Position numbers and translations under genes: made by a program. A stretch of DNA of 50,951 bases from JAGLQA01 sp023135565. GTDB lineage: Bacteria; Acidobacteriota; Aminicenantia; UBA2199. Below are positions 1-8,939 of this stretch, one piece after another; positions within the stretch are counted from its first letter, which is position 1, and every line of letters begins with the position of its first letter. The DNA lies in contig DAOWCY010000023.1 of the NCBI GenBank assembly GCA_030639305.1, positions 1 through 50,951 on the forward strand, read 5' to 3'. The notes under the pieces are model-generated. The model made no database searches, was not told the origin of the DNA, and saw only the letters and a list, made by a program, of their open reading frames with translations.

Positions 1-90
1 ATGTGGACGTTATAGCAAGAAAACACATATTTGTCAAGCTTTATTGGCATTTTAGATCGTTTTTTATTTCCTTAAGGCAACAGTATTGGG

Positions 91-206
91 CGGCCCTGCC
101 GGGGGCTAAACTTTTGAAAAAGTTTAATCAAAACTTTTGTTTAAAAAAACGAGAACCCCCCCTACAAAAGCTTTGAATTTCTCTTTTCCCAGCACTGAAT
201 AGTTAC
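91..206 (+). repeat. Type A repeat, right MITE end intact
   Basis: GC-rich hairpin module (CGGCCCTGCCGGGGGC), then the T module (CTTTTGAAAAAGTTT), ending in ACTGAATAGTTAC at 206. The right half matches the TIR-bounded copies at 22998-23196 and 38160-38320. No clear left inverted repeat is visible, so this copy is truncated or rearranged. The remainder of 1-315 is AT-rich with no gene seen; an SD (CGGAGG) precedes the lipoprotein gene. Confidence 0.75.
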
Positions 207-315
207 CTGTCTGCTGCTGGCTAAAAAGACCTAAATGTGTTATCATTGAATCTTATCCAGCGAAATATGGAACATTTTTCGGCAAATATTCGTAAATATC
301 TTAACGGAGGTAAAA

Positions 316-1359
316 ATGAAAAAATTATTCGTATCATTAACAGTTGTATTTTTCGCACTATTTCTACTGCTGGTTTCGGGCTGCGATAACACTCCCGGCG
401 CACCGAAAGAAGAGCTGGTTTTGCTCAAATTAGTGCCCGGGGAGGCAGCGGGTATTTTTTGTGTTAACGTAGAGCGGGCCGCTGCATTGGAAATCACAAA
501 GGATTGGCTCGATAGTTATAAGAAAGATATGGAAAAACCGAAAGAGGATAAACTTTTCGAAAACTACCGGGATTTTGCCGATAATACCGGCATCGAATTG
601 GGAAGAGATATTCGCGCCGTGTCTGCCGCATTTTTCGGCAAGACGCCTATTGCCGTGGATATGAAAGCAGCCAAAGACATCGATATGGTGGTGCTTTTCG
701 ATTTAGATTACGACAAAAATAAAATCCTGACCGTGCTCAAAGAAAAATTGCTGGGGAAAAAAATCGAGTATAAAGAAGAAACCTATAAAGATGCGGTTGT
801 CTTGAAAATAAAAGAAGGCGAAAACAAAGAAGCAGCCCTCTCTTTTGTTAACGATAAAACCATTGCCCTGGGGAAACCCGGGCGTGTCAAACAGGTCATC
901 GATCTTTCCCTGGGCGAAGGTGGCAGCATCCTGGACCAGGCTAAGATAAAACCTTTCTTAGAATCCGCGGAAATCGGCTCCCTGATTTCCTTTGCTTTTA
1001 TCATACCGGAAGAATTAAAAAAAGTTCACGATGTAGCCCGTATGTTCAGCGCCGATTTGACTAAGGCGGAAATAGTTTTCGGCCTGGCGGACCACCGGGG
1101 CAGCACATGGTTAGGTGAATTTCAACTGGTTTCGCCTAATGCCGAAGGAAATGCCCAGATCGCTTCGGTTTTAAATACCTTGTTGAGCGCTGCCGCGTTG
1201 GCCAGCCCGGAAGTTGGGGAACTGATCGGCGCTATCAATATTAGTTCCTCGGCGGATGCGTTAAAATTAACGTTCTCCGTTAGCGATGAACTGGCAAAAA
1301 AGCTGCAGGAGAAAGCCCTGGGGAAAAAACCGGGACTTGTTCCGCCTCCCGAAAAATAA
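316..1359 (+). CDS. Putative lipoprotein of unknown function
   Basis: A 347-aa protein. It opens with a short basic N-region (MKK), a long hydrophobic core and a lipobox-like LVSGC ending at about residue 23, so the mature protein should be lipidated and attached to an envelope membrane. The rest is a soluble alpha/beta sequence with alternating charged and hydrophobic segments and a proline-rich end (PGLVPPPEK). I recognise no catalytic motif; the arrangement is loosely like DUF3352-type envelope lipoproteins, but that is only an impression. The start is supported by an SD (GGAGG) 7 nt upstream. The STAS gene downstream has its own promoter, so co-transcription is not required. Confidence is high for a real gene and low for function. 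Confidence 0.85.
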   Translation: MKKLFVSLTVVFFALFLLLVSGCDNTPGAPKEELVLLKLVPGEAAGIFCVNVERAAALEITKDWLDSYKKDMEKPKEDKLFENYRDFADNTGIELGRDIRAVSAAFFGKTPIAVDMKAAKDIDMVVLFDLDYDKNKILTVLKEKLLGKKIEYKEETYKDAVVLKIKEGENKEAALSFVNDKTIALGKPGRVKQVIDLSLGEGGSILDQAKIKPFLESAEIGSLISFAFIIPEELKKVHDVARMFSADLTKAEIVFGLADHRGSTWLGEFQLVSPNAEGNAQIASVLNTLLSAAALASPEVGELIGAINISSSADALKLTFSVSDELAKKLQEKALGKKPGLVPPPEK

Positions 1360-1373
1360 ATTGCTTTTACACA

Positions 1374-1402
1374 TTGAAAATTAGTGGCTGATATGATATA
1401 AC
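1374..1402 (+). promoter_or_regulatory. sigma70-type promoter of STAS gene
   Basis: -35 TTGAAA (1374-1379), 17-bp spacer, -10 TATAAC (1397-1402). The SD AAAGGAG and the start codon at 1435 follow, giving a leader of about 25 nt. Confidence 0.7.
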
Positions 1403-1434
1403 ATAACATCTACTTTTTCAAAAGGAGTATTACG

Positions 1435-1770
1435 ATGAAGATTGCAAAAAGAACAAAAAACGGCGTAACGATTCTTGATTTAAAAGGTAAAATTCTTATC
1501 GGGGATGGTATCGATGAACTGAGAGAAGAAATAAACAATGCCATCAAAGAAAAGGTAACGAAACTGTTGTTAAACTTCAAAGATGTCCCCTATCTCGATT
1601 CCACCGGTCTTGGCGAGGTTGTCAGGTCTTACACCTCGATAAAAAATAGCGGCGGCGTGGTCAAAATAGTCCATCTGACAACAAAAGTCAGGGACCTGCT
1701 CTCCGTGACCAAACTGATTACTGTTTTCGAGACCTTTGAGGACGAAGACAAAGCGACGGCAAGCTTTTAG
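1435..1770 (+). CDS. STAS-domain anti-sigma factor antagonist
   Basis: A 111-aa single-domain STAS protein of the SpoIIAA/RsbV class. Members bind an anti-sigma factor or serine kinase and are switched off by phosphorylation of one serine. That serine is Ser56 here, in the motif YLDSTGLG at the start of the second helix, and the following GGVVKIVHL strand is typical. No anti-sigma kinase (HATPase_c, RsbW-like) or PP2C phosphatase lies next to it, so its partner must be elsewhere. It has its own promoter and a strong hairpin downstream (1837-1867), so it looks monocistronic. Start fixed by AAAGGAG 7 nt upstream. Confidence 0.93.
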   Translation: MKIAKRTKNGVTILDLKGKILIGDGIDELREEINNAIKEKVTKLLLNFKDVPYLDSTGLGEVVRSYTSIKNSGGVVKIVHLTTKVRDLLSVTKLITVFETFEDEDKATASF

Positions 1771-1836
1771 ATTAAACGACCCGATATCCTGCATGTCCCG
1801 GTAATCATGATATGTAAGGCTGCGTTACGAAGCATA

Positions 1837-1867
1837 GGGCAGCGGTTTTTTTTAAAAACTGCTGCCC
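1837..1867 (+). terminator. Hairpin after STAS gene
   Basis: GGGCAGCGGTTTTT pairs with AAAAACTGCTGCCC across a 3-nt loop, with one G-T wobble. The A and T stretches at the stem top make it usable on either strand, but there is no long U tail. Probable terminator of the STAS transcript. Confidence 0.55.
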
Positions 1868-1917
1868 CGGCTGCGGCAGTAGAAGTTGTACTGCGGGTGG
1901 TGAGGACTGTTTAACCG

Positions 1918-3657
1918 GTGACAAACAATAGTCGGAATATAAAAGATATAAAATTTTTTTTTATAATACTGCTGCTTTTTATAGTGGTTTTTTCGTTGGG
2001 CACCAATATTCCCAATGAAAACAGGAGAGGATTTTTTTCAGACGAGTCGAACTATTTTTCCATCACCCAGAGTTTGGCTTACGATTTTGATATAAAATAT
2101 AGCCGGGAAGATATTATTCGCATCCAGGAGCGTTTCCCGGCAGGACCGGTGGGCATTTATCTAAAAAAGGGAAAGGACGGCCGGATCACCTATGCCAAAC
2201 CTTTTATGTTTCCTCTTTTGGCGGCGCCTTTTTTTAGGTTATTCGATACCAACGGCATCCTGCTCTGCAACGGGTTGATGCTATTTTTCTCTATTTTGAT
2301 GGGTTTTTTACTGCTCAAACAGTATCATCCGCCGGGCAAAAGCCTCTCTTTTACCTTGATTTTTATTTTTTCTTCGGTATGCTGGATTTATGTTTGGTGG
2401 ATGACATCGGACCTGTTCAATTTTTTCGTTCTTTTTGCCGCTCTTTTTTTCTTTTTCTATAAGTTCCGCAGAAGCGGCTGGTTTTATTTATCCGGCGTTT
2501 TTTTTGTCGCTTTTGTTTTGTCCAAACCCACTAACTTGGCGGCTGTGGGCGTTATTTTTTTACTTTTGCTGTACAGGAAAGAGTGGAAAAAATTTGTTAT
2601 TTTGTGCTTAGTTTTTTTGGTCGTTTTTTCCAGCCTAGTGTTTTTCTACTATGCGCAGACCGGGGAGGTGAGCTACAAACTCTATTACGGAGGCGAGCGT
2701 ACTGCTTTTTACAGTAAGTTTCCTTATGAGAAGCCGGGGTACGGGTTCGTCTCCCAGGTAAAAACCACAGCGGACGATTATTTCCAACGTATTCATATCA
2801 CGCCTAAAATAGCGGCGCTGAATTTTTTTTATTACTTTTTCGGACGTTTCACCGGTATGTTTATCTATTTTTTCCCCGCCGTTTTCCTGCTTTTTATGTT
2901 TATGCTGCGGAAGAAAACTGCCGGGGACTGGTTTATATTAGCTGCCATTATCGTCTCTATTTTGGTGGCCTGTATTCTTTTTGCAGCGGACAGTTATTTT
3001 GGCGGCAGCGGATCTTTAGGCAACCGTTATTTTTTGAATATTTTCCCTTTCTTTTTCTTCCTGAATTTCAAGAATCGCACTTTCCGTTTTTCTTTTGTGC
3101 CGCTGCTGGCAGCCGCGCTTTTGCTGGCGCCTACATTTATGGATGCTCTTTTTTATTCTTACCGGCCGCGCATGGCGGGCACCACTTTTCCCATCAAATA
3201 CTTCCCGGTAGAGAAAACCCAGTTCGCCCATCTGCCCACCAATGAGAATCCCCGGGCCCGCAACCGCGATGTAGGCGGCAAGTACCGTATTTATGTGATC
3301 AACGACAACGCCCACCTGTTGGAAGGTGAGAAGTTCTGGACATTGGGAAATAAGGAGAACGAACTTTTGTTAATGGCGCCCTGCCCGGTGAAGAAGTTCG
3401 TGGTGACGCTGCGCAATAGTCCGGTTAAGAACCGGGCTTTTTTCCAGGTAGAGCATAAGAAGGAGTGGATCGGCATAGGCCCCGGGTTAACGAAGGTGCT
3501 TCATTTTGACAACATTGCCGGCTTAAAAGTAAAAAAAGGTTATCTTTATCATATCAAAGCCAAGAGCGAACGCGCCTATTGCCCGTTTTTTGCTGAGAAG
3601 GGCAGTGAAGACCGGCGCTGGCTGGGCATCAACGTCCACATTGAGCTGCTGTACTAA
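1918..3657 (+). CDS. GT-C fold membrane glycosyltransferase
   Basis: A 579-aa polytopic membrane protein with about ten hydrophobic segments in residues 10-420 and a soluble C-terminal domain of about 160 residues. The first external loop carries the acidic pair in SDESNYFSITQSL, the place where GT-C enzymes (dolichyl-phosphate-mannose transferase/ArnT type) keep the catalytic aspartate. It probably moves a sugar from a polyprenyl-phosphate donor onto a glycan or protein outside the cytoplasmic membrane; substrate unknown. The start is a GTG with a distant SD (TGAGGA, about 12 nt); no upstream in-frame ATG is better. Another GT-C gene lies at 48629-50704. Family confident, donor and acceptor not. 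Confidence 0.8.
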   Translation: MTNNSRNIKDIKFFFIILLLFIVVFSLGTNIPNENRRGFFSDESNYFSITQSLAYDFDIKYSREDIIRIQERFPAGPVGIYLKKGKDGRITYAKPFMFPLLAAPFFRLFDTNGILLCNGLMLFFSILMGFLLLKQYHPPGKSLSFTLIFIFSSVCWIYVWWMTSDLFNFFVLFAALFFFFYKFRRSGWFYLSGVFFVAFVLSKPTNLAAVGVIFLLLLYRKEWKKFVILCLVFLVVFSSLVFFYYAQTGEVSYKLYYGGERTAFYSKFPYEKPGYGFVSQVKTTADDYFQRIHITPKIAALNFFYYFFGRFTGMFIYFFPAVFLLFMFMLRKKTAGDWFILAAIIVSILVACILFAADSYFGGSGSLGNRYFLNIFPFFFFLNFKNRTFRFSFVPLLAAALLLAPTFMDALFYSYRPRMAGTTFPIKYFPVEKTQFAHLPTNENPRARNRDVGGKYRIYVINDNAHLLEGEKFWTLGNKENELLLMAPCPVKKFVVTLRNSPVKNRAFFQVEHKKEWIGIGPGLTKVLHFDNIAGLKVKKGYLYHIKAKSERAYCPFFAEKGSEDRRWLGINVHIELLY

Positions 3658-3680
3658 AGTTCTATCACTAAGGACACGAA

Positions 3681-3703
3681 TTTAGGCAAGAGAAACGCCT
3701 AAA
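3681..3703 (+). terminator. Weak hairpin after GT-C gene
   Basis: TTTAGGC pairs with GCCTAAA across a 9-nt loop, just after the stop codon at 3657. A T6 run follows after a short gap, inside the start of the type B repeat. Possible weak terminator. Confidence 0.35.
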
Positions 3704-3704
3704 T

Positions 3705-3766
3705 AAAAGTTTTTTGGGGGTCCAGGGGGCGATTTTTCAAAAAAGCCCCCTGGCCGCCGGAGGCAA
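3705..3766 (-). repeat. Type B repeat upstream of asnB
   Basis: In reverse orientation this is the type B unit: GCCTCCGGCGGCC, an inverted repeat GGGGGC/GCCCCC around a T/A-rich loop, then GACCCCC and AAAAAACTTTT. Other copies: 10147, 20161, 21562, 25990, 48998. Its GC-rich end, CCGCCGGAGGC, lies just before the asnB start and supplies the ribosome binding site. Confidence 0.85.
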
Positions 3767-3769
3767 AAT

Positions 3770-5662
3770 ATGTGCGGAATATGCGGATTTTATCAAATTG
3801 AAAAAGAAGCGGACAAACATGTCCTCAAGGATATGAACGACCAAATTATACACCGCGGCCCTGACGACGATGGTTTCTACTATGAGAACACAGGCAAAGT
3901 AGGACTGGCAGCCAGGCGGTTAAGTATCATCGACCTGACCACCGGTCATCAGCCTCTGCCCTCTTATTCTAAGAAAAGCTGGATCACCTACAACGGCGAG
4001 GTCTATAATTTCCCCGAGCTGCGGCAGGAGTTGGAATCCAGGGGCTATAAATTCAGGACCAAAACCGACACCGAAGTAGTGGTGAACCTCTACGAAGAAT
4101 TCGGTTTGGATTTCGTAAAAAAGCTGCGCGGCATGTTTGCCATCGGCATTTACGATATAAAAAGGGACAGGCTGGTACTGGCCCGGGACCACGTAGGCAT
4201 CAAGCCGCTTTATTACTACCAAAAACCGGGCAATAAAAACCTTATTTTCGGCTCGGAAATCAAATCCATACTGCGCTACCCCGGCGTTAAAAGGGAGATC
4301 GACCCCCAGGCTTTAGACCTGTTCCTGACATTGGAATACATCCCCGCTCCCTTCTCCATCTTCAAAAACCTGAAAAAATTAAAAGCCGGCCATATCCTCA
4401 CTTACGAAAAGGGAAAATTAAATATCCGGCAGTACTGGGAGGTGGAGAAAAAAGAAACCACTAAAAATTTCGCCGAGCTCAAAGAGCAATTCCTCGAGCT
4501 GCTGCAAGAAGCGGTAAAAATCCGCATGATCTCCGATGTGCCTTTGGGGGCGTTTCTTTCCGGCGGTTTGGATTCCAGTTCCATCGTGGCCGCCATGTGC
4601 CGGTTATCGGAGCAAAAGATCAAAACCTTTTCCATCGGTTTCGAGGAAAAATCCTACAGCGAGCTGGAGTACTCCAATATGGCAGCGCAAAAGTTCGGCA
4701 CCGACCATTACACCAAAACCCTCGCTCCCGACATCAACGAATTGGTTTTTTACCTGCGTGATTTTCTCGATGAACCCCTGGGTGACTTTTCCAATTTCCC
4801 CACTTATTTGGTATCCAAAACCGCCAGGGAGAAAGTAACTGTGGTACTTTCCGGCGACGGCGGCGATGAAATATTCGGCGGTTACGAGCATTATATTGCC
4901 CAGAAAGTGGCGCGCATGATCGATTTTTCTTTGTTCCGGCCCTTTCACAGTTTGTTCTCCAAAACCACCAAATTATTCCCGCCCTCGCAGCTAAAAAAAG
5001 GTTTTGTCAACCGCATCAAGCGTTTCAGCGAAGGGTTGGATAATTCTTACCGCAACCGGCATTTCCGCTGGATGTTTTTTCTTTCCAACTTACAGAAAAA
5101 GCGCCTCTACTCAGCCGATTTTTTAGACCGTGAGTTTTTAAAGAACCTGCCGCAGCGGGAACCTTTTGATAGTTATTTTGTAAAGAGCCGGGAGTTTGAC
5201 GGCATCAACCGGGACCTCTACTTAGATTTCAAAACTTATATGGTAGACAACATCCTGGTCAAGGTTGACCGCATGAGTATGGCCACTTCGTTGGAAGCCA
5301 GGGTGCCGCTGTTGGACTACAAGATGGTGGAGTTTGCTTTTTCGCTGCCCGCGGACATGAAAGTAAGAGGTTCCACCACCAAATGGTTTTTCAAAAAAGC
5401 CATGGAAGGGATACTGCCGCGGGAGATCATTTACCGGCAGAAAGAAGGTTTTTCTATCCCCATAAAGAACTGGTTAAAGACTGATTTGAAGGAATTGATG
5501 CTGGAGTACCTGTCTGAGAAGCGGGTATCAGAAGCCGGTTTTTTTAATTATGGGTATGTCAAGAAAATGATAGACGAGCATTTAAGTAACAAGCAGAATC
5601 ATGCGCACCGTTTATGGGCGTTAATTTTGTTCAATCTTTGGCGTGAGAAATTTATGGGGTAG
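3770..5662 (+). CDS. asnB: Asparagine synthase, glutamine-hydrolysing
   Basis: A 630-aa class II glutamine amidotransferase. Cys2 (MCGICGFY) is the N-terminal nucleophile that releases ammonia from glutamine; residues 1-215 are the Ntn glutaminase domain (HRGPDDDG, TYNGEVYN). Residues 240-600 form the synthetase domain with the ATP pyrophosphatase loop in FLSGGLDSSSI and the SGDGGDEIFGGY motif. It converts aspartate, ATP and glutamine to asparagine. Paralogues of this length next to glycosyltransferases often modify amino sugars or cell-surface glycans, and the upstream neighbour is a GT-C enzyme, so a surface-polysaccharide role is possible. The SD lies inside the end of a type B repeat. Ends at the bidirectional terminator near 5774. 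Confidence 0.93.
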   Translation: MCGICGFYQIEKEADKHVLKDMNDQIIHRGPDDDGFYYENTGKVGLAARRLSIIDLTTGHQPLPSYSKKSWITYNGEVYNFPELRQELESRGYKFRTKTDTEVVVNLYEEFGLDFVKKLRGMFAIGIYDIKRDRLVLARDHVGIKPLYYYQKPGNKNLIFGSEIKSILRYPGVKREIDPQALDLFLTLEYIPAPFSIFKNLKKLKAGHILTYEKGKLNIRQYWEVEKKETTKNFAELKEQFLELLQEAVKIRMISDVPLGAFLSGGLDSSSIVAAMCRLSEQKIKTFSIGFEEKSYSELEYSNMAAQKFGTDHYTKTLAPDINELVFYLRDFLDEPLGDFSNFPTYLVSKTAREKVTVVLSGDGGDEIFGGYEHYIAQKVARMIDFSLFRPFHSLFSKTTKLFPPSQLKKGFVNRIKRFSEGLDNSYRNRHFRWMFFLSNLQKKRLYSADFLDREFLKNLPQREPFDSYFVKSREFDGINRDLYLDFKTYMVDNILVKVDRMSMATSLEARVPLLDYKMVEFAFSLPADMKVRGSTTKWFFKKAMEGILPREIIYRQKEGFSIPIKNWLKTDLKELMLEYLSEKRVSEAGFFNYGYVKKMIDEHLSNKQNHAHRLWALILFNLWREKFMG

Positions 5663-5737
5663 GATTGCCGTCTATTATAATCGTCGCCCGGATAAAACTT
5701 TTATTGAGCTATGAGCTTTCCCACTCAGAGAAGTGCC

Positions 5738-5763
5738 CCTCATAGGCTCCCCGCGCCGCGGGG
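5738..5763. repeat. C module copy
   Basis: A short palindrome-rich unit beginning CCCCTCATAGGCTCCCC and ending CGCCGCGGGG. Related copies lie at about 7284, 10308, 10411, 12950, 14695, 26142 and 45851. It sits directly before the bidirectional terminator. Confidence 0.6.
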
Positions 5764-5773
5764 CAAAAAAAAA

Positions 5774-5806
5774 CCCGCGTTCCTAAAAGGAGCACGGGCT
5801 TTTTTT
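5774..5806. terminator. Bidirectional terminator, asnB / subtilase
   Basis: Stem CCCGCGTTCCT / AGGAGCACGGG with a short A-rich loop. T7 follows on the plus strand and T9 on the minus strand. It lies between two convergent genes and should stop both transcripts. Confidence 0.85.
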
Positions 5807-5861
5807 ATATGTATCTGCTGTTTGTGTTTGTCGGGTAAACTACCCGGCGCTGCAAGAATTA

Positions 5862-7070
5862 CTACTGGGCAGCTTGAACCGCAGCCAGGGCGTCTACGAT
5901 ACCGTGACCGAAGTATTGATCCCAACCGGAAGCGCCGAGATCTTCGGCAGTGCCTTCCAGGATGCTGCGAATCTGGGTGTTGGTTAGAGAAGAATTAACC
6001 GCTTTTACTAAAGCAGCTACGCCGGCTACGTGGGGGGAAGCCATGGAAGTGCCGGTATAGAAATAATAACCTTCAGTTCTGCGGAGGAAGGTATTCTGCA
6101 GGACGCCGTCCATGTAACCGTCGCCATTGTTGTCGTCGCCGTCGCCGCCGGGGGCGCAGATGTCGATGGTGGAGCCGTAGTTGGAGTAACCGGCCAGTTC
6201 ATCTAAGTAGTTGGTGGCGCTGACCGAGACGCAAAGAGGTTGAGCCGCAGGATACATCGGGTCGGAGGTGCTGCTGTTTCCGGCTGCGCATATAATCAAT
6301 ACGCCGTTATTCCAGGCATAGGTGCATGCATCATCTATCAGGGTGCTGTAACCGCCGCCGAGGCTCATGTTAATAATGTGGGCGCCGTTATCGGCTGCAT
6401 AGTAGATACCGTTAGCGATCTGGTCCCAGGTGCCGCTGCCTCTTTTGTTCAATACTTTTACGGGCATAATGGTGGTGTTGTAAGCAATACCGACGCAGCC
6501 GGTGTTGTTGTTGGTGGTCTGGGCAATGGTACCGCAGACGTGGGAACCGTGGCCTTCATCGTCGGTGGGGTCGCTGTCGCCATTAACAAAGTCATAACCG
6601 GCCATAAAAGTGGTGCCGGACAGGTCTTCTAAGGACTGTTTGACGCCGGAGTCGACGACTGCTACGACTACGCTGCTGCTACCGGTGGTGATATCCCAGG
6701 CCGCTTCCATGCCGATGCGGGTCATATGCCATTGGTAGGGGGAATAATAAGTATCGTTGGGTACTGCCAGGGCATAGCTGTAACCATTCTGTTCAGCGGA
6801 AAGTACGCCGGGCTCATTTTTGAGCTGTTTCAAGATGGCGGTGGGGTTTCCATGTCCAAAAACGGTAAAGGCGCCGGGTTTATGACTGTCTCTTAATTTG
6901 GTGAGACTATAACGGCCTTTAATATCGGTTTTGTTGGCGCTGTCGGCAAATTTCACAATTACTTCACCGGGCACGAATGCAGCTTTACCTTTGACGGTCT
7001 TGGGGCCTGCAAATGCACAGATCAGGCTGATTCCGAGTACGATTGTTAATAACATTGAGAATTTTTTCAT
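5862..7070 (-). CDS. Secreted subtilisin-like serine protease (S8)
   Basis: A 402-aa secreted peptidase. Residues 1-21 are a Sec signal peptide; about 30-105 look like an I9-type propeptide (FVPGEVIVKF), which acts as chaperone and inhibitor until removed. The catalytic triad is Asp140 (VVDSGV), His174 (GHGSHVCGT) and Ser342 (GTSMASPHVAG), with oxyanion Asn265 in AAGNSS. No C-terminal anchor or sorting domain follows, so the product should be soluble in the periplasm or medium. A good SD (AGGAGG) precedes the ATG. The leader contains an inverted repeat (GCCGGGT/ACCCGGC at about 7113-7137). Probably a nutrient or processing protease. Confidence 0.93.
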   Translation of the reverse strand: MKKFSMLLTIVLGISLICAFAGPKTVKGKAAFVPGEVIVKFADSANKTDIKGRYSLTKLRDSHKPGAFTVFGHGNPTAILKQLKNEPGVLSAEQNGYSYALAVPNDTYYSPYQWHMTRIGMEAAWDITTGSSSVVVAVVDSGVKQSLEDLSGTTFMAGYDFVNGDSDPTDDEGHGSHVCGTIAQTTNNNTGCVGIAYNTTIMPVKVLNKRGSGTWDQIANGIYYAADNGAHIINMSLGGGYSTLIDDACTYAWNNGVLIICAAGNSSTSDPMYPAAQPLCVSVSATNYLDELAGYSNYGSTIDICAPGGDGDDNNGDGYMDGVLQNTFLRRTEGYYFYTGTSMASPHVAGVAALVKAVNSSLTNTQIRSILEGTAEDLGASGWDQYFGHGIVDALAAVQAAQ

Positions 7071-7283
7071 TTTGACCTCCTGTTGGTACTTTTAAATTTA
7101 TTCTCTTGCCGGGTAGGATAGTGTCGGTTTTTACCCGGCGCTGTAAAGTAGCAAGAATGATGCCAAAAAATAAAATGTAGGTTTGATGCGCTTTTTGCCT
7201 ATGAGCCGCGGCAAGAAACCGTAGGGGCTTAGGCAAAAAAGGTAGTCAAATTGGGTGGTCAAAAGAGGTAGGTCTATGCCCGG

Positions 7284-7530
7284 CCCCGCGGCGCGGGGAG
7301 CCTATAAGCTGCTTCGCGACAAGAGGGGGGGCGCGCTTCTCGCTTTTTTCAACAAAAGTTTTGTTCAAACTTTTTCAAAAGTTTGGCCCCCGGCAGGGCC
7401 GCCGGAGGCCGCGATAACATCGCTTCTCAATCAACAAAAGTTTTGTTCAAACTTTTTTGAAGGTGCGGTGTGCCGCTGGCCCCCAACTTCAATTCAATGG
7501 GGGCGTCACCCGGCAGGGCCGCCGGAGGCC
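7284..7530 (-). repeat. Two tandem type A repeats
   Basis: In reverse orientation there are two units: about 7284-7409 (C module, S-like segment, T module, GC hairpin) and about 7421-7530 (T module, variant GTTGGGGGCC segment, GC hairpin). Together they fill most of the gap between the subtilase (start 7070) and the response regulator. The second unit enters the regulator gene and provides its last nine codons and stop. Nothing else was seen in 7071-7505 apart from the subtilase leader. Confidence 0.8.
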
Positions 7531-8939
7531 GCTTTGTGGGAGATGCCGTATTTTTCCATTTTCCGCATCAACCGCTTGTAGTCGATTTTCAGGATAGCAG
7601 CGGCCTGCATGCGCTTGCCGCCGGTCTGACGCAGTACTTCGCGGATAGCCCACTCTTCCAACTCAGCCAGCACAAAAGTGGGCGGCTGGAACGCTGCCTC
7701 CGGTTCTTTTTCGTTCTCTTCGGTTTCGCCGGGTTCGAGCACGGTTGTTATGCACCCGGCTCCGAGCTTGTCGTTTTCGCAAAAAAGCACGGCCCAGCGC
7801 ATGACATTTTTCAACTGGCGCACATTTCCCGGCCAGTCGTAATCCACCAGCACTTTGAGGGCTTCGGCGGAGATGCCGGTAATTTTTTTATTCAATTCGC
7901 CTATGGTGTCGAAGAAAAACCGCTGCGCCAGCAGGGGAATATCTTCGCGCCTTTCCCTGAGCGGCGGTATGTGGATGTCGAACTCGAAGAGGCGATAAAA
8001 AAGGTCTTCCCTGAACTTTTTCTGCGCTACTATTTTTTTGAAATCCACGTTGGTGGCGCAAATGATGCGCATGTCGGTGTCTATGGCCGTGGTGGTGCCT
8101 AAAGGATATATTTTCCTGTCTTCTACGGCCCGGAGCAATTTGGTCTGCACCTGGGGCGACATGTTCTGGATGTCGTCGAAAAAAATAGTGCCGCCGCCGG
8201 CGCTTTCTAAAAAACCCTTTTTGTCCCGGTCGGCGCCGGTGAAAGCGCCTTTTTTGTGACCGAAAAGCTCGCTTTCTACAAGGGTTTCCGGTATGGAGCT
8301 GATGTCCACCTTAACGAAAGGCTGGCCTGCCCGCCGGCTCATATTATGAATCGAATTGGCCATCATGGATTTGCCTACCCCGGTCTCGCCCTGGAGCACT
8401 ACGGAAAAATCGGTGGCTGCCACCTGGCGCACTTTTTTGATAATTTCCCGCATCTGCCGGGCATTGCCCCAAAAACTGGCCAGGGTGTTCTGGATAACGC
8501 CGCTGAGGTTTTCGATTTCGTTTTCCTGGACTAAGGGCAGGCCGCATTTGTACAGGGCGTCGATGAACACGTCTTCTTCCACGGGTTTTTGCACGAAGCG
8601 GTCGATGCCGATGTCTACGGCTTCTACCATGAGTTCTACTTCGCTAAAAGCGGTAAAAATGATAACCGGGGTATCGGGGCTTTTTTGCTTCACGCGCTTT
8701 GCCATCTCTAAGCCGTCCATAACGGGCATGCGAATGTCGGTGACGATCATATCCGGCGCCTGCTGCTCGAAGGCTTCCAGCCCTTTTTGGCCGTTTTCCG
8801 CGGCGTATACGCGCTGGAAAATCAGCTCCAGGAATTCCACCATTCCCCTGCGCAGGGTATTGTCATCCTCGACGCACAATATGGAGAGTTCTTTTAATGC
8901 CGACAGGTTGTCCTTGTTTTCCTGATTGTTCGGTTTCAT
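7506..8939 (-). CDS. Sigma54-dependent response regulator (NtrC class)
   Basis: A 477-aa activator. Residues 18-130 are a receiver domain with phosphoacceptor Asp68 (VTDIRMP); about 155-395 are the sigma54-interacting AAA+ domain with Walker A GETGVGKS (184-191) and the sigma54 contact loop GAFTGA (231-236); about 430-468 are a Fis-type helix-turn-helix. When phosphorylated it should oligomerise at an upstream site and drive open-complex formation by sigma54 polymerase. Its gene overlaps the upstream kinase by 4 bp (ATGA), so the two form one operon and almost certainly one pathway. The last nine residues (AASGGPAG plus stop) are read from a type A repeat. Target genes unknown; I found no convincing -24/-12 promoter nearby. 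Confidence 0.95.
   Translation of the reverse strand: MKPNNQENKDNLSALKELSILCVEDDNTLRRGMVEFLELIFQRVYAAENGQKGLEAFEQQAPDMIVTDIRMPVMDGLEMAKRVKQKSPDTPVIIFTAFSEVELMVEAVDIGIDRFVQKPVEEDVFIDALYKCGLPLVQENEIENLSGVIQNTLASFWGNARQMREIIKKVRQVAATDFSVVLQGETGVGKSMMANSIHNMSRRAGQPFVKVDISSIPETLVESELFGHKKGAFTGADRDKKGFLESAGGGTIFFDDIQNMSPQVQTKLLRAVEDRKIYPLGTTTAIDTDMRIICATNVDFKKIVAQKKFREDLFYRLFEFDIHIPPLRERREDIPLLAQRFFFDTIGELNKKITGISAEALKVLVDYDWPGNVRQLKNVMRWAVLFCENDKLGAGCITTVLEPGETEENEKEPEAAFQPPTFVLAELEEWAIREVLRQTGGKRMQAAAILKIDYKRLMRKMEKYGISHKAASGGPAG

Noticed and set aside
5831..5852. TACCCGGCGCTG direct repeat on both sides of the subtilase gene (also near 7131)
   Set aside because: Only 12 bp, each copy part of a local hairpin. 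No inverted ends or transposase, so not enough to call a mobile unit.
6240..6632. Open frame on the plus strand inside the subtilase gene
   Set aside because: It is the antisense of a clearly conserved protease domain, has no SD, and its sequence is the Gly/Val/Ala-rich shadow typical of GC-biased codons.
8356..8925. Long plus-strand frame opposite the sigma54 activator
   Set aside because: A shadow of a conserved AAA+/receiver gene with no independent support.
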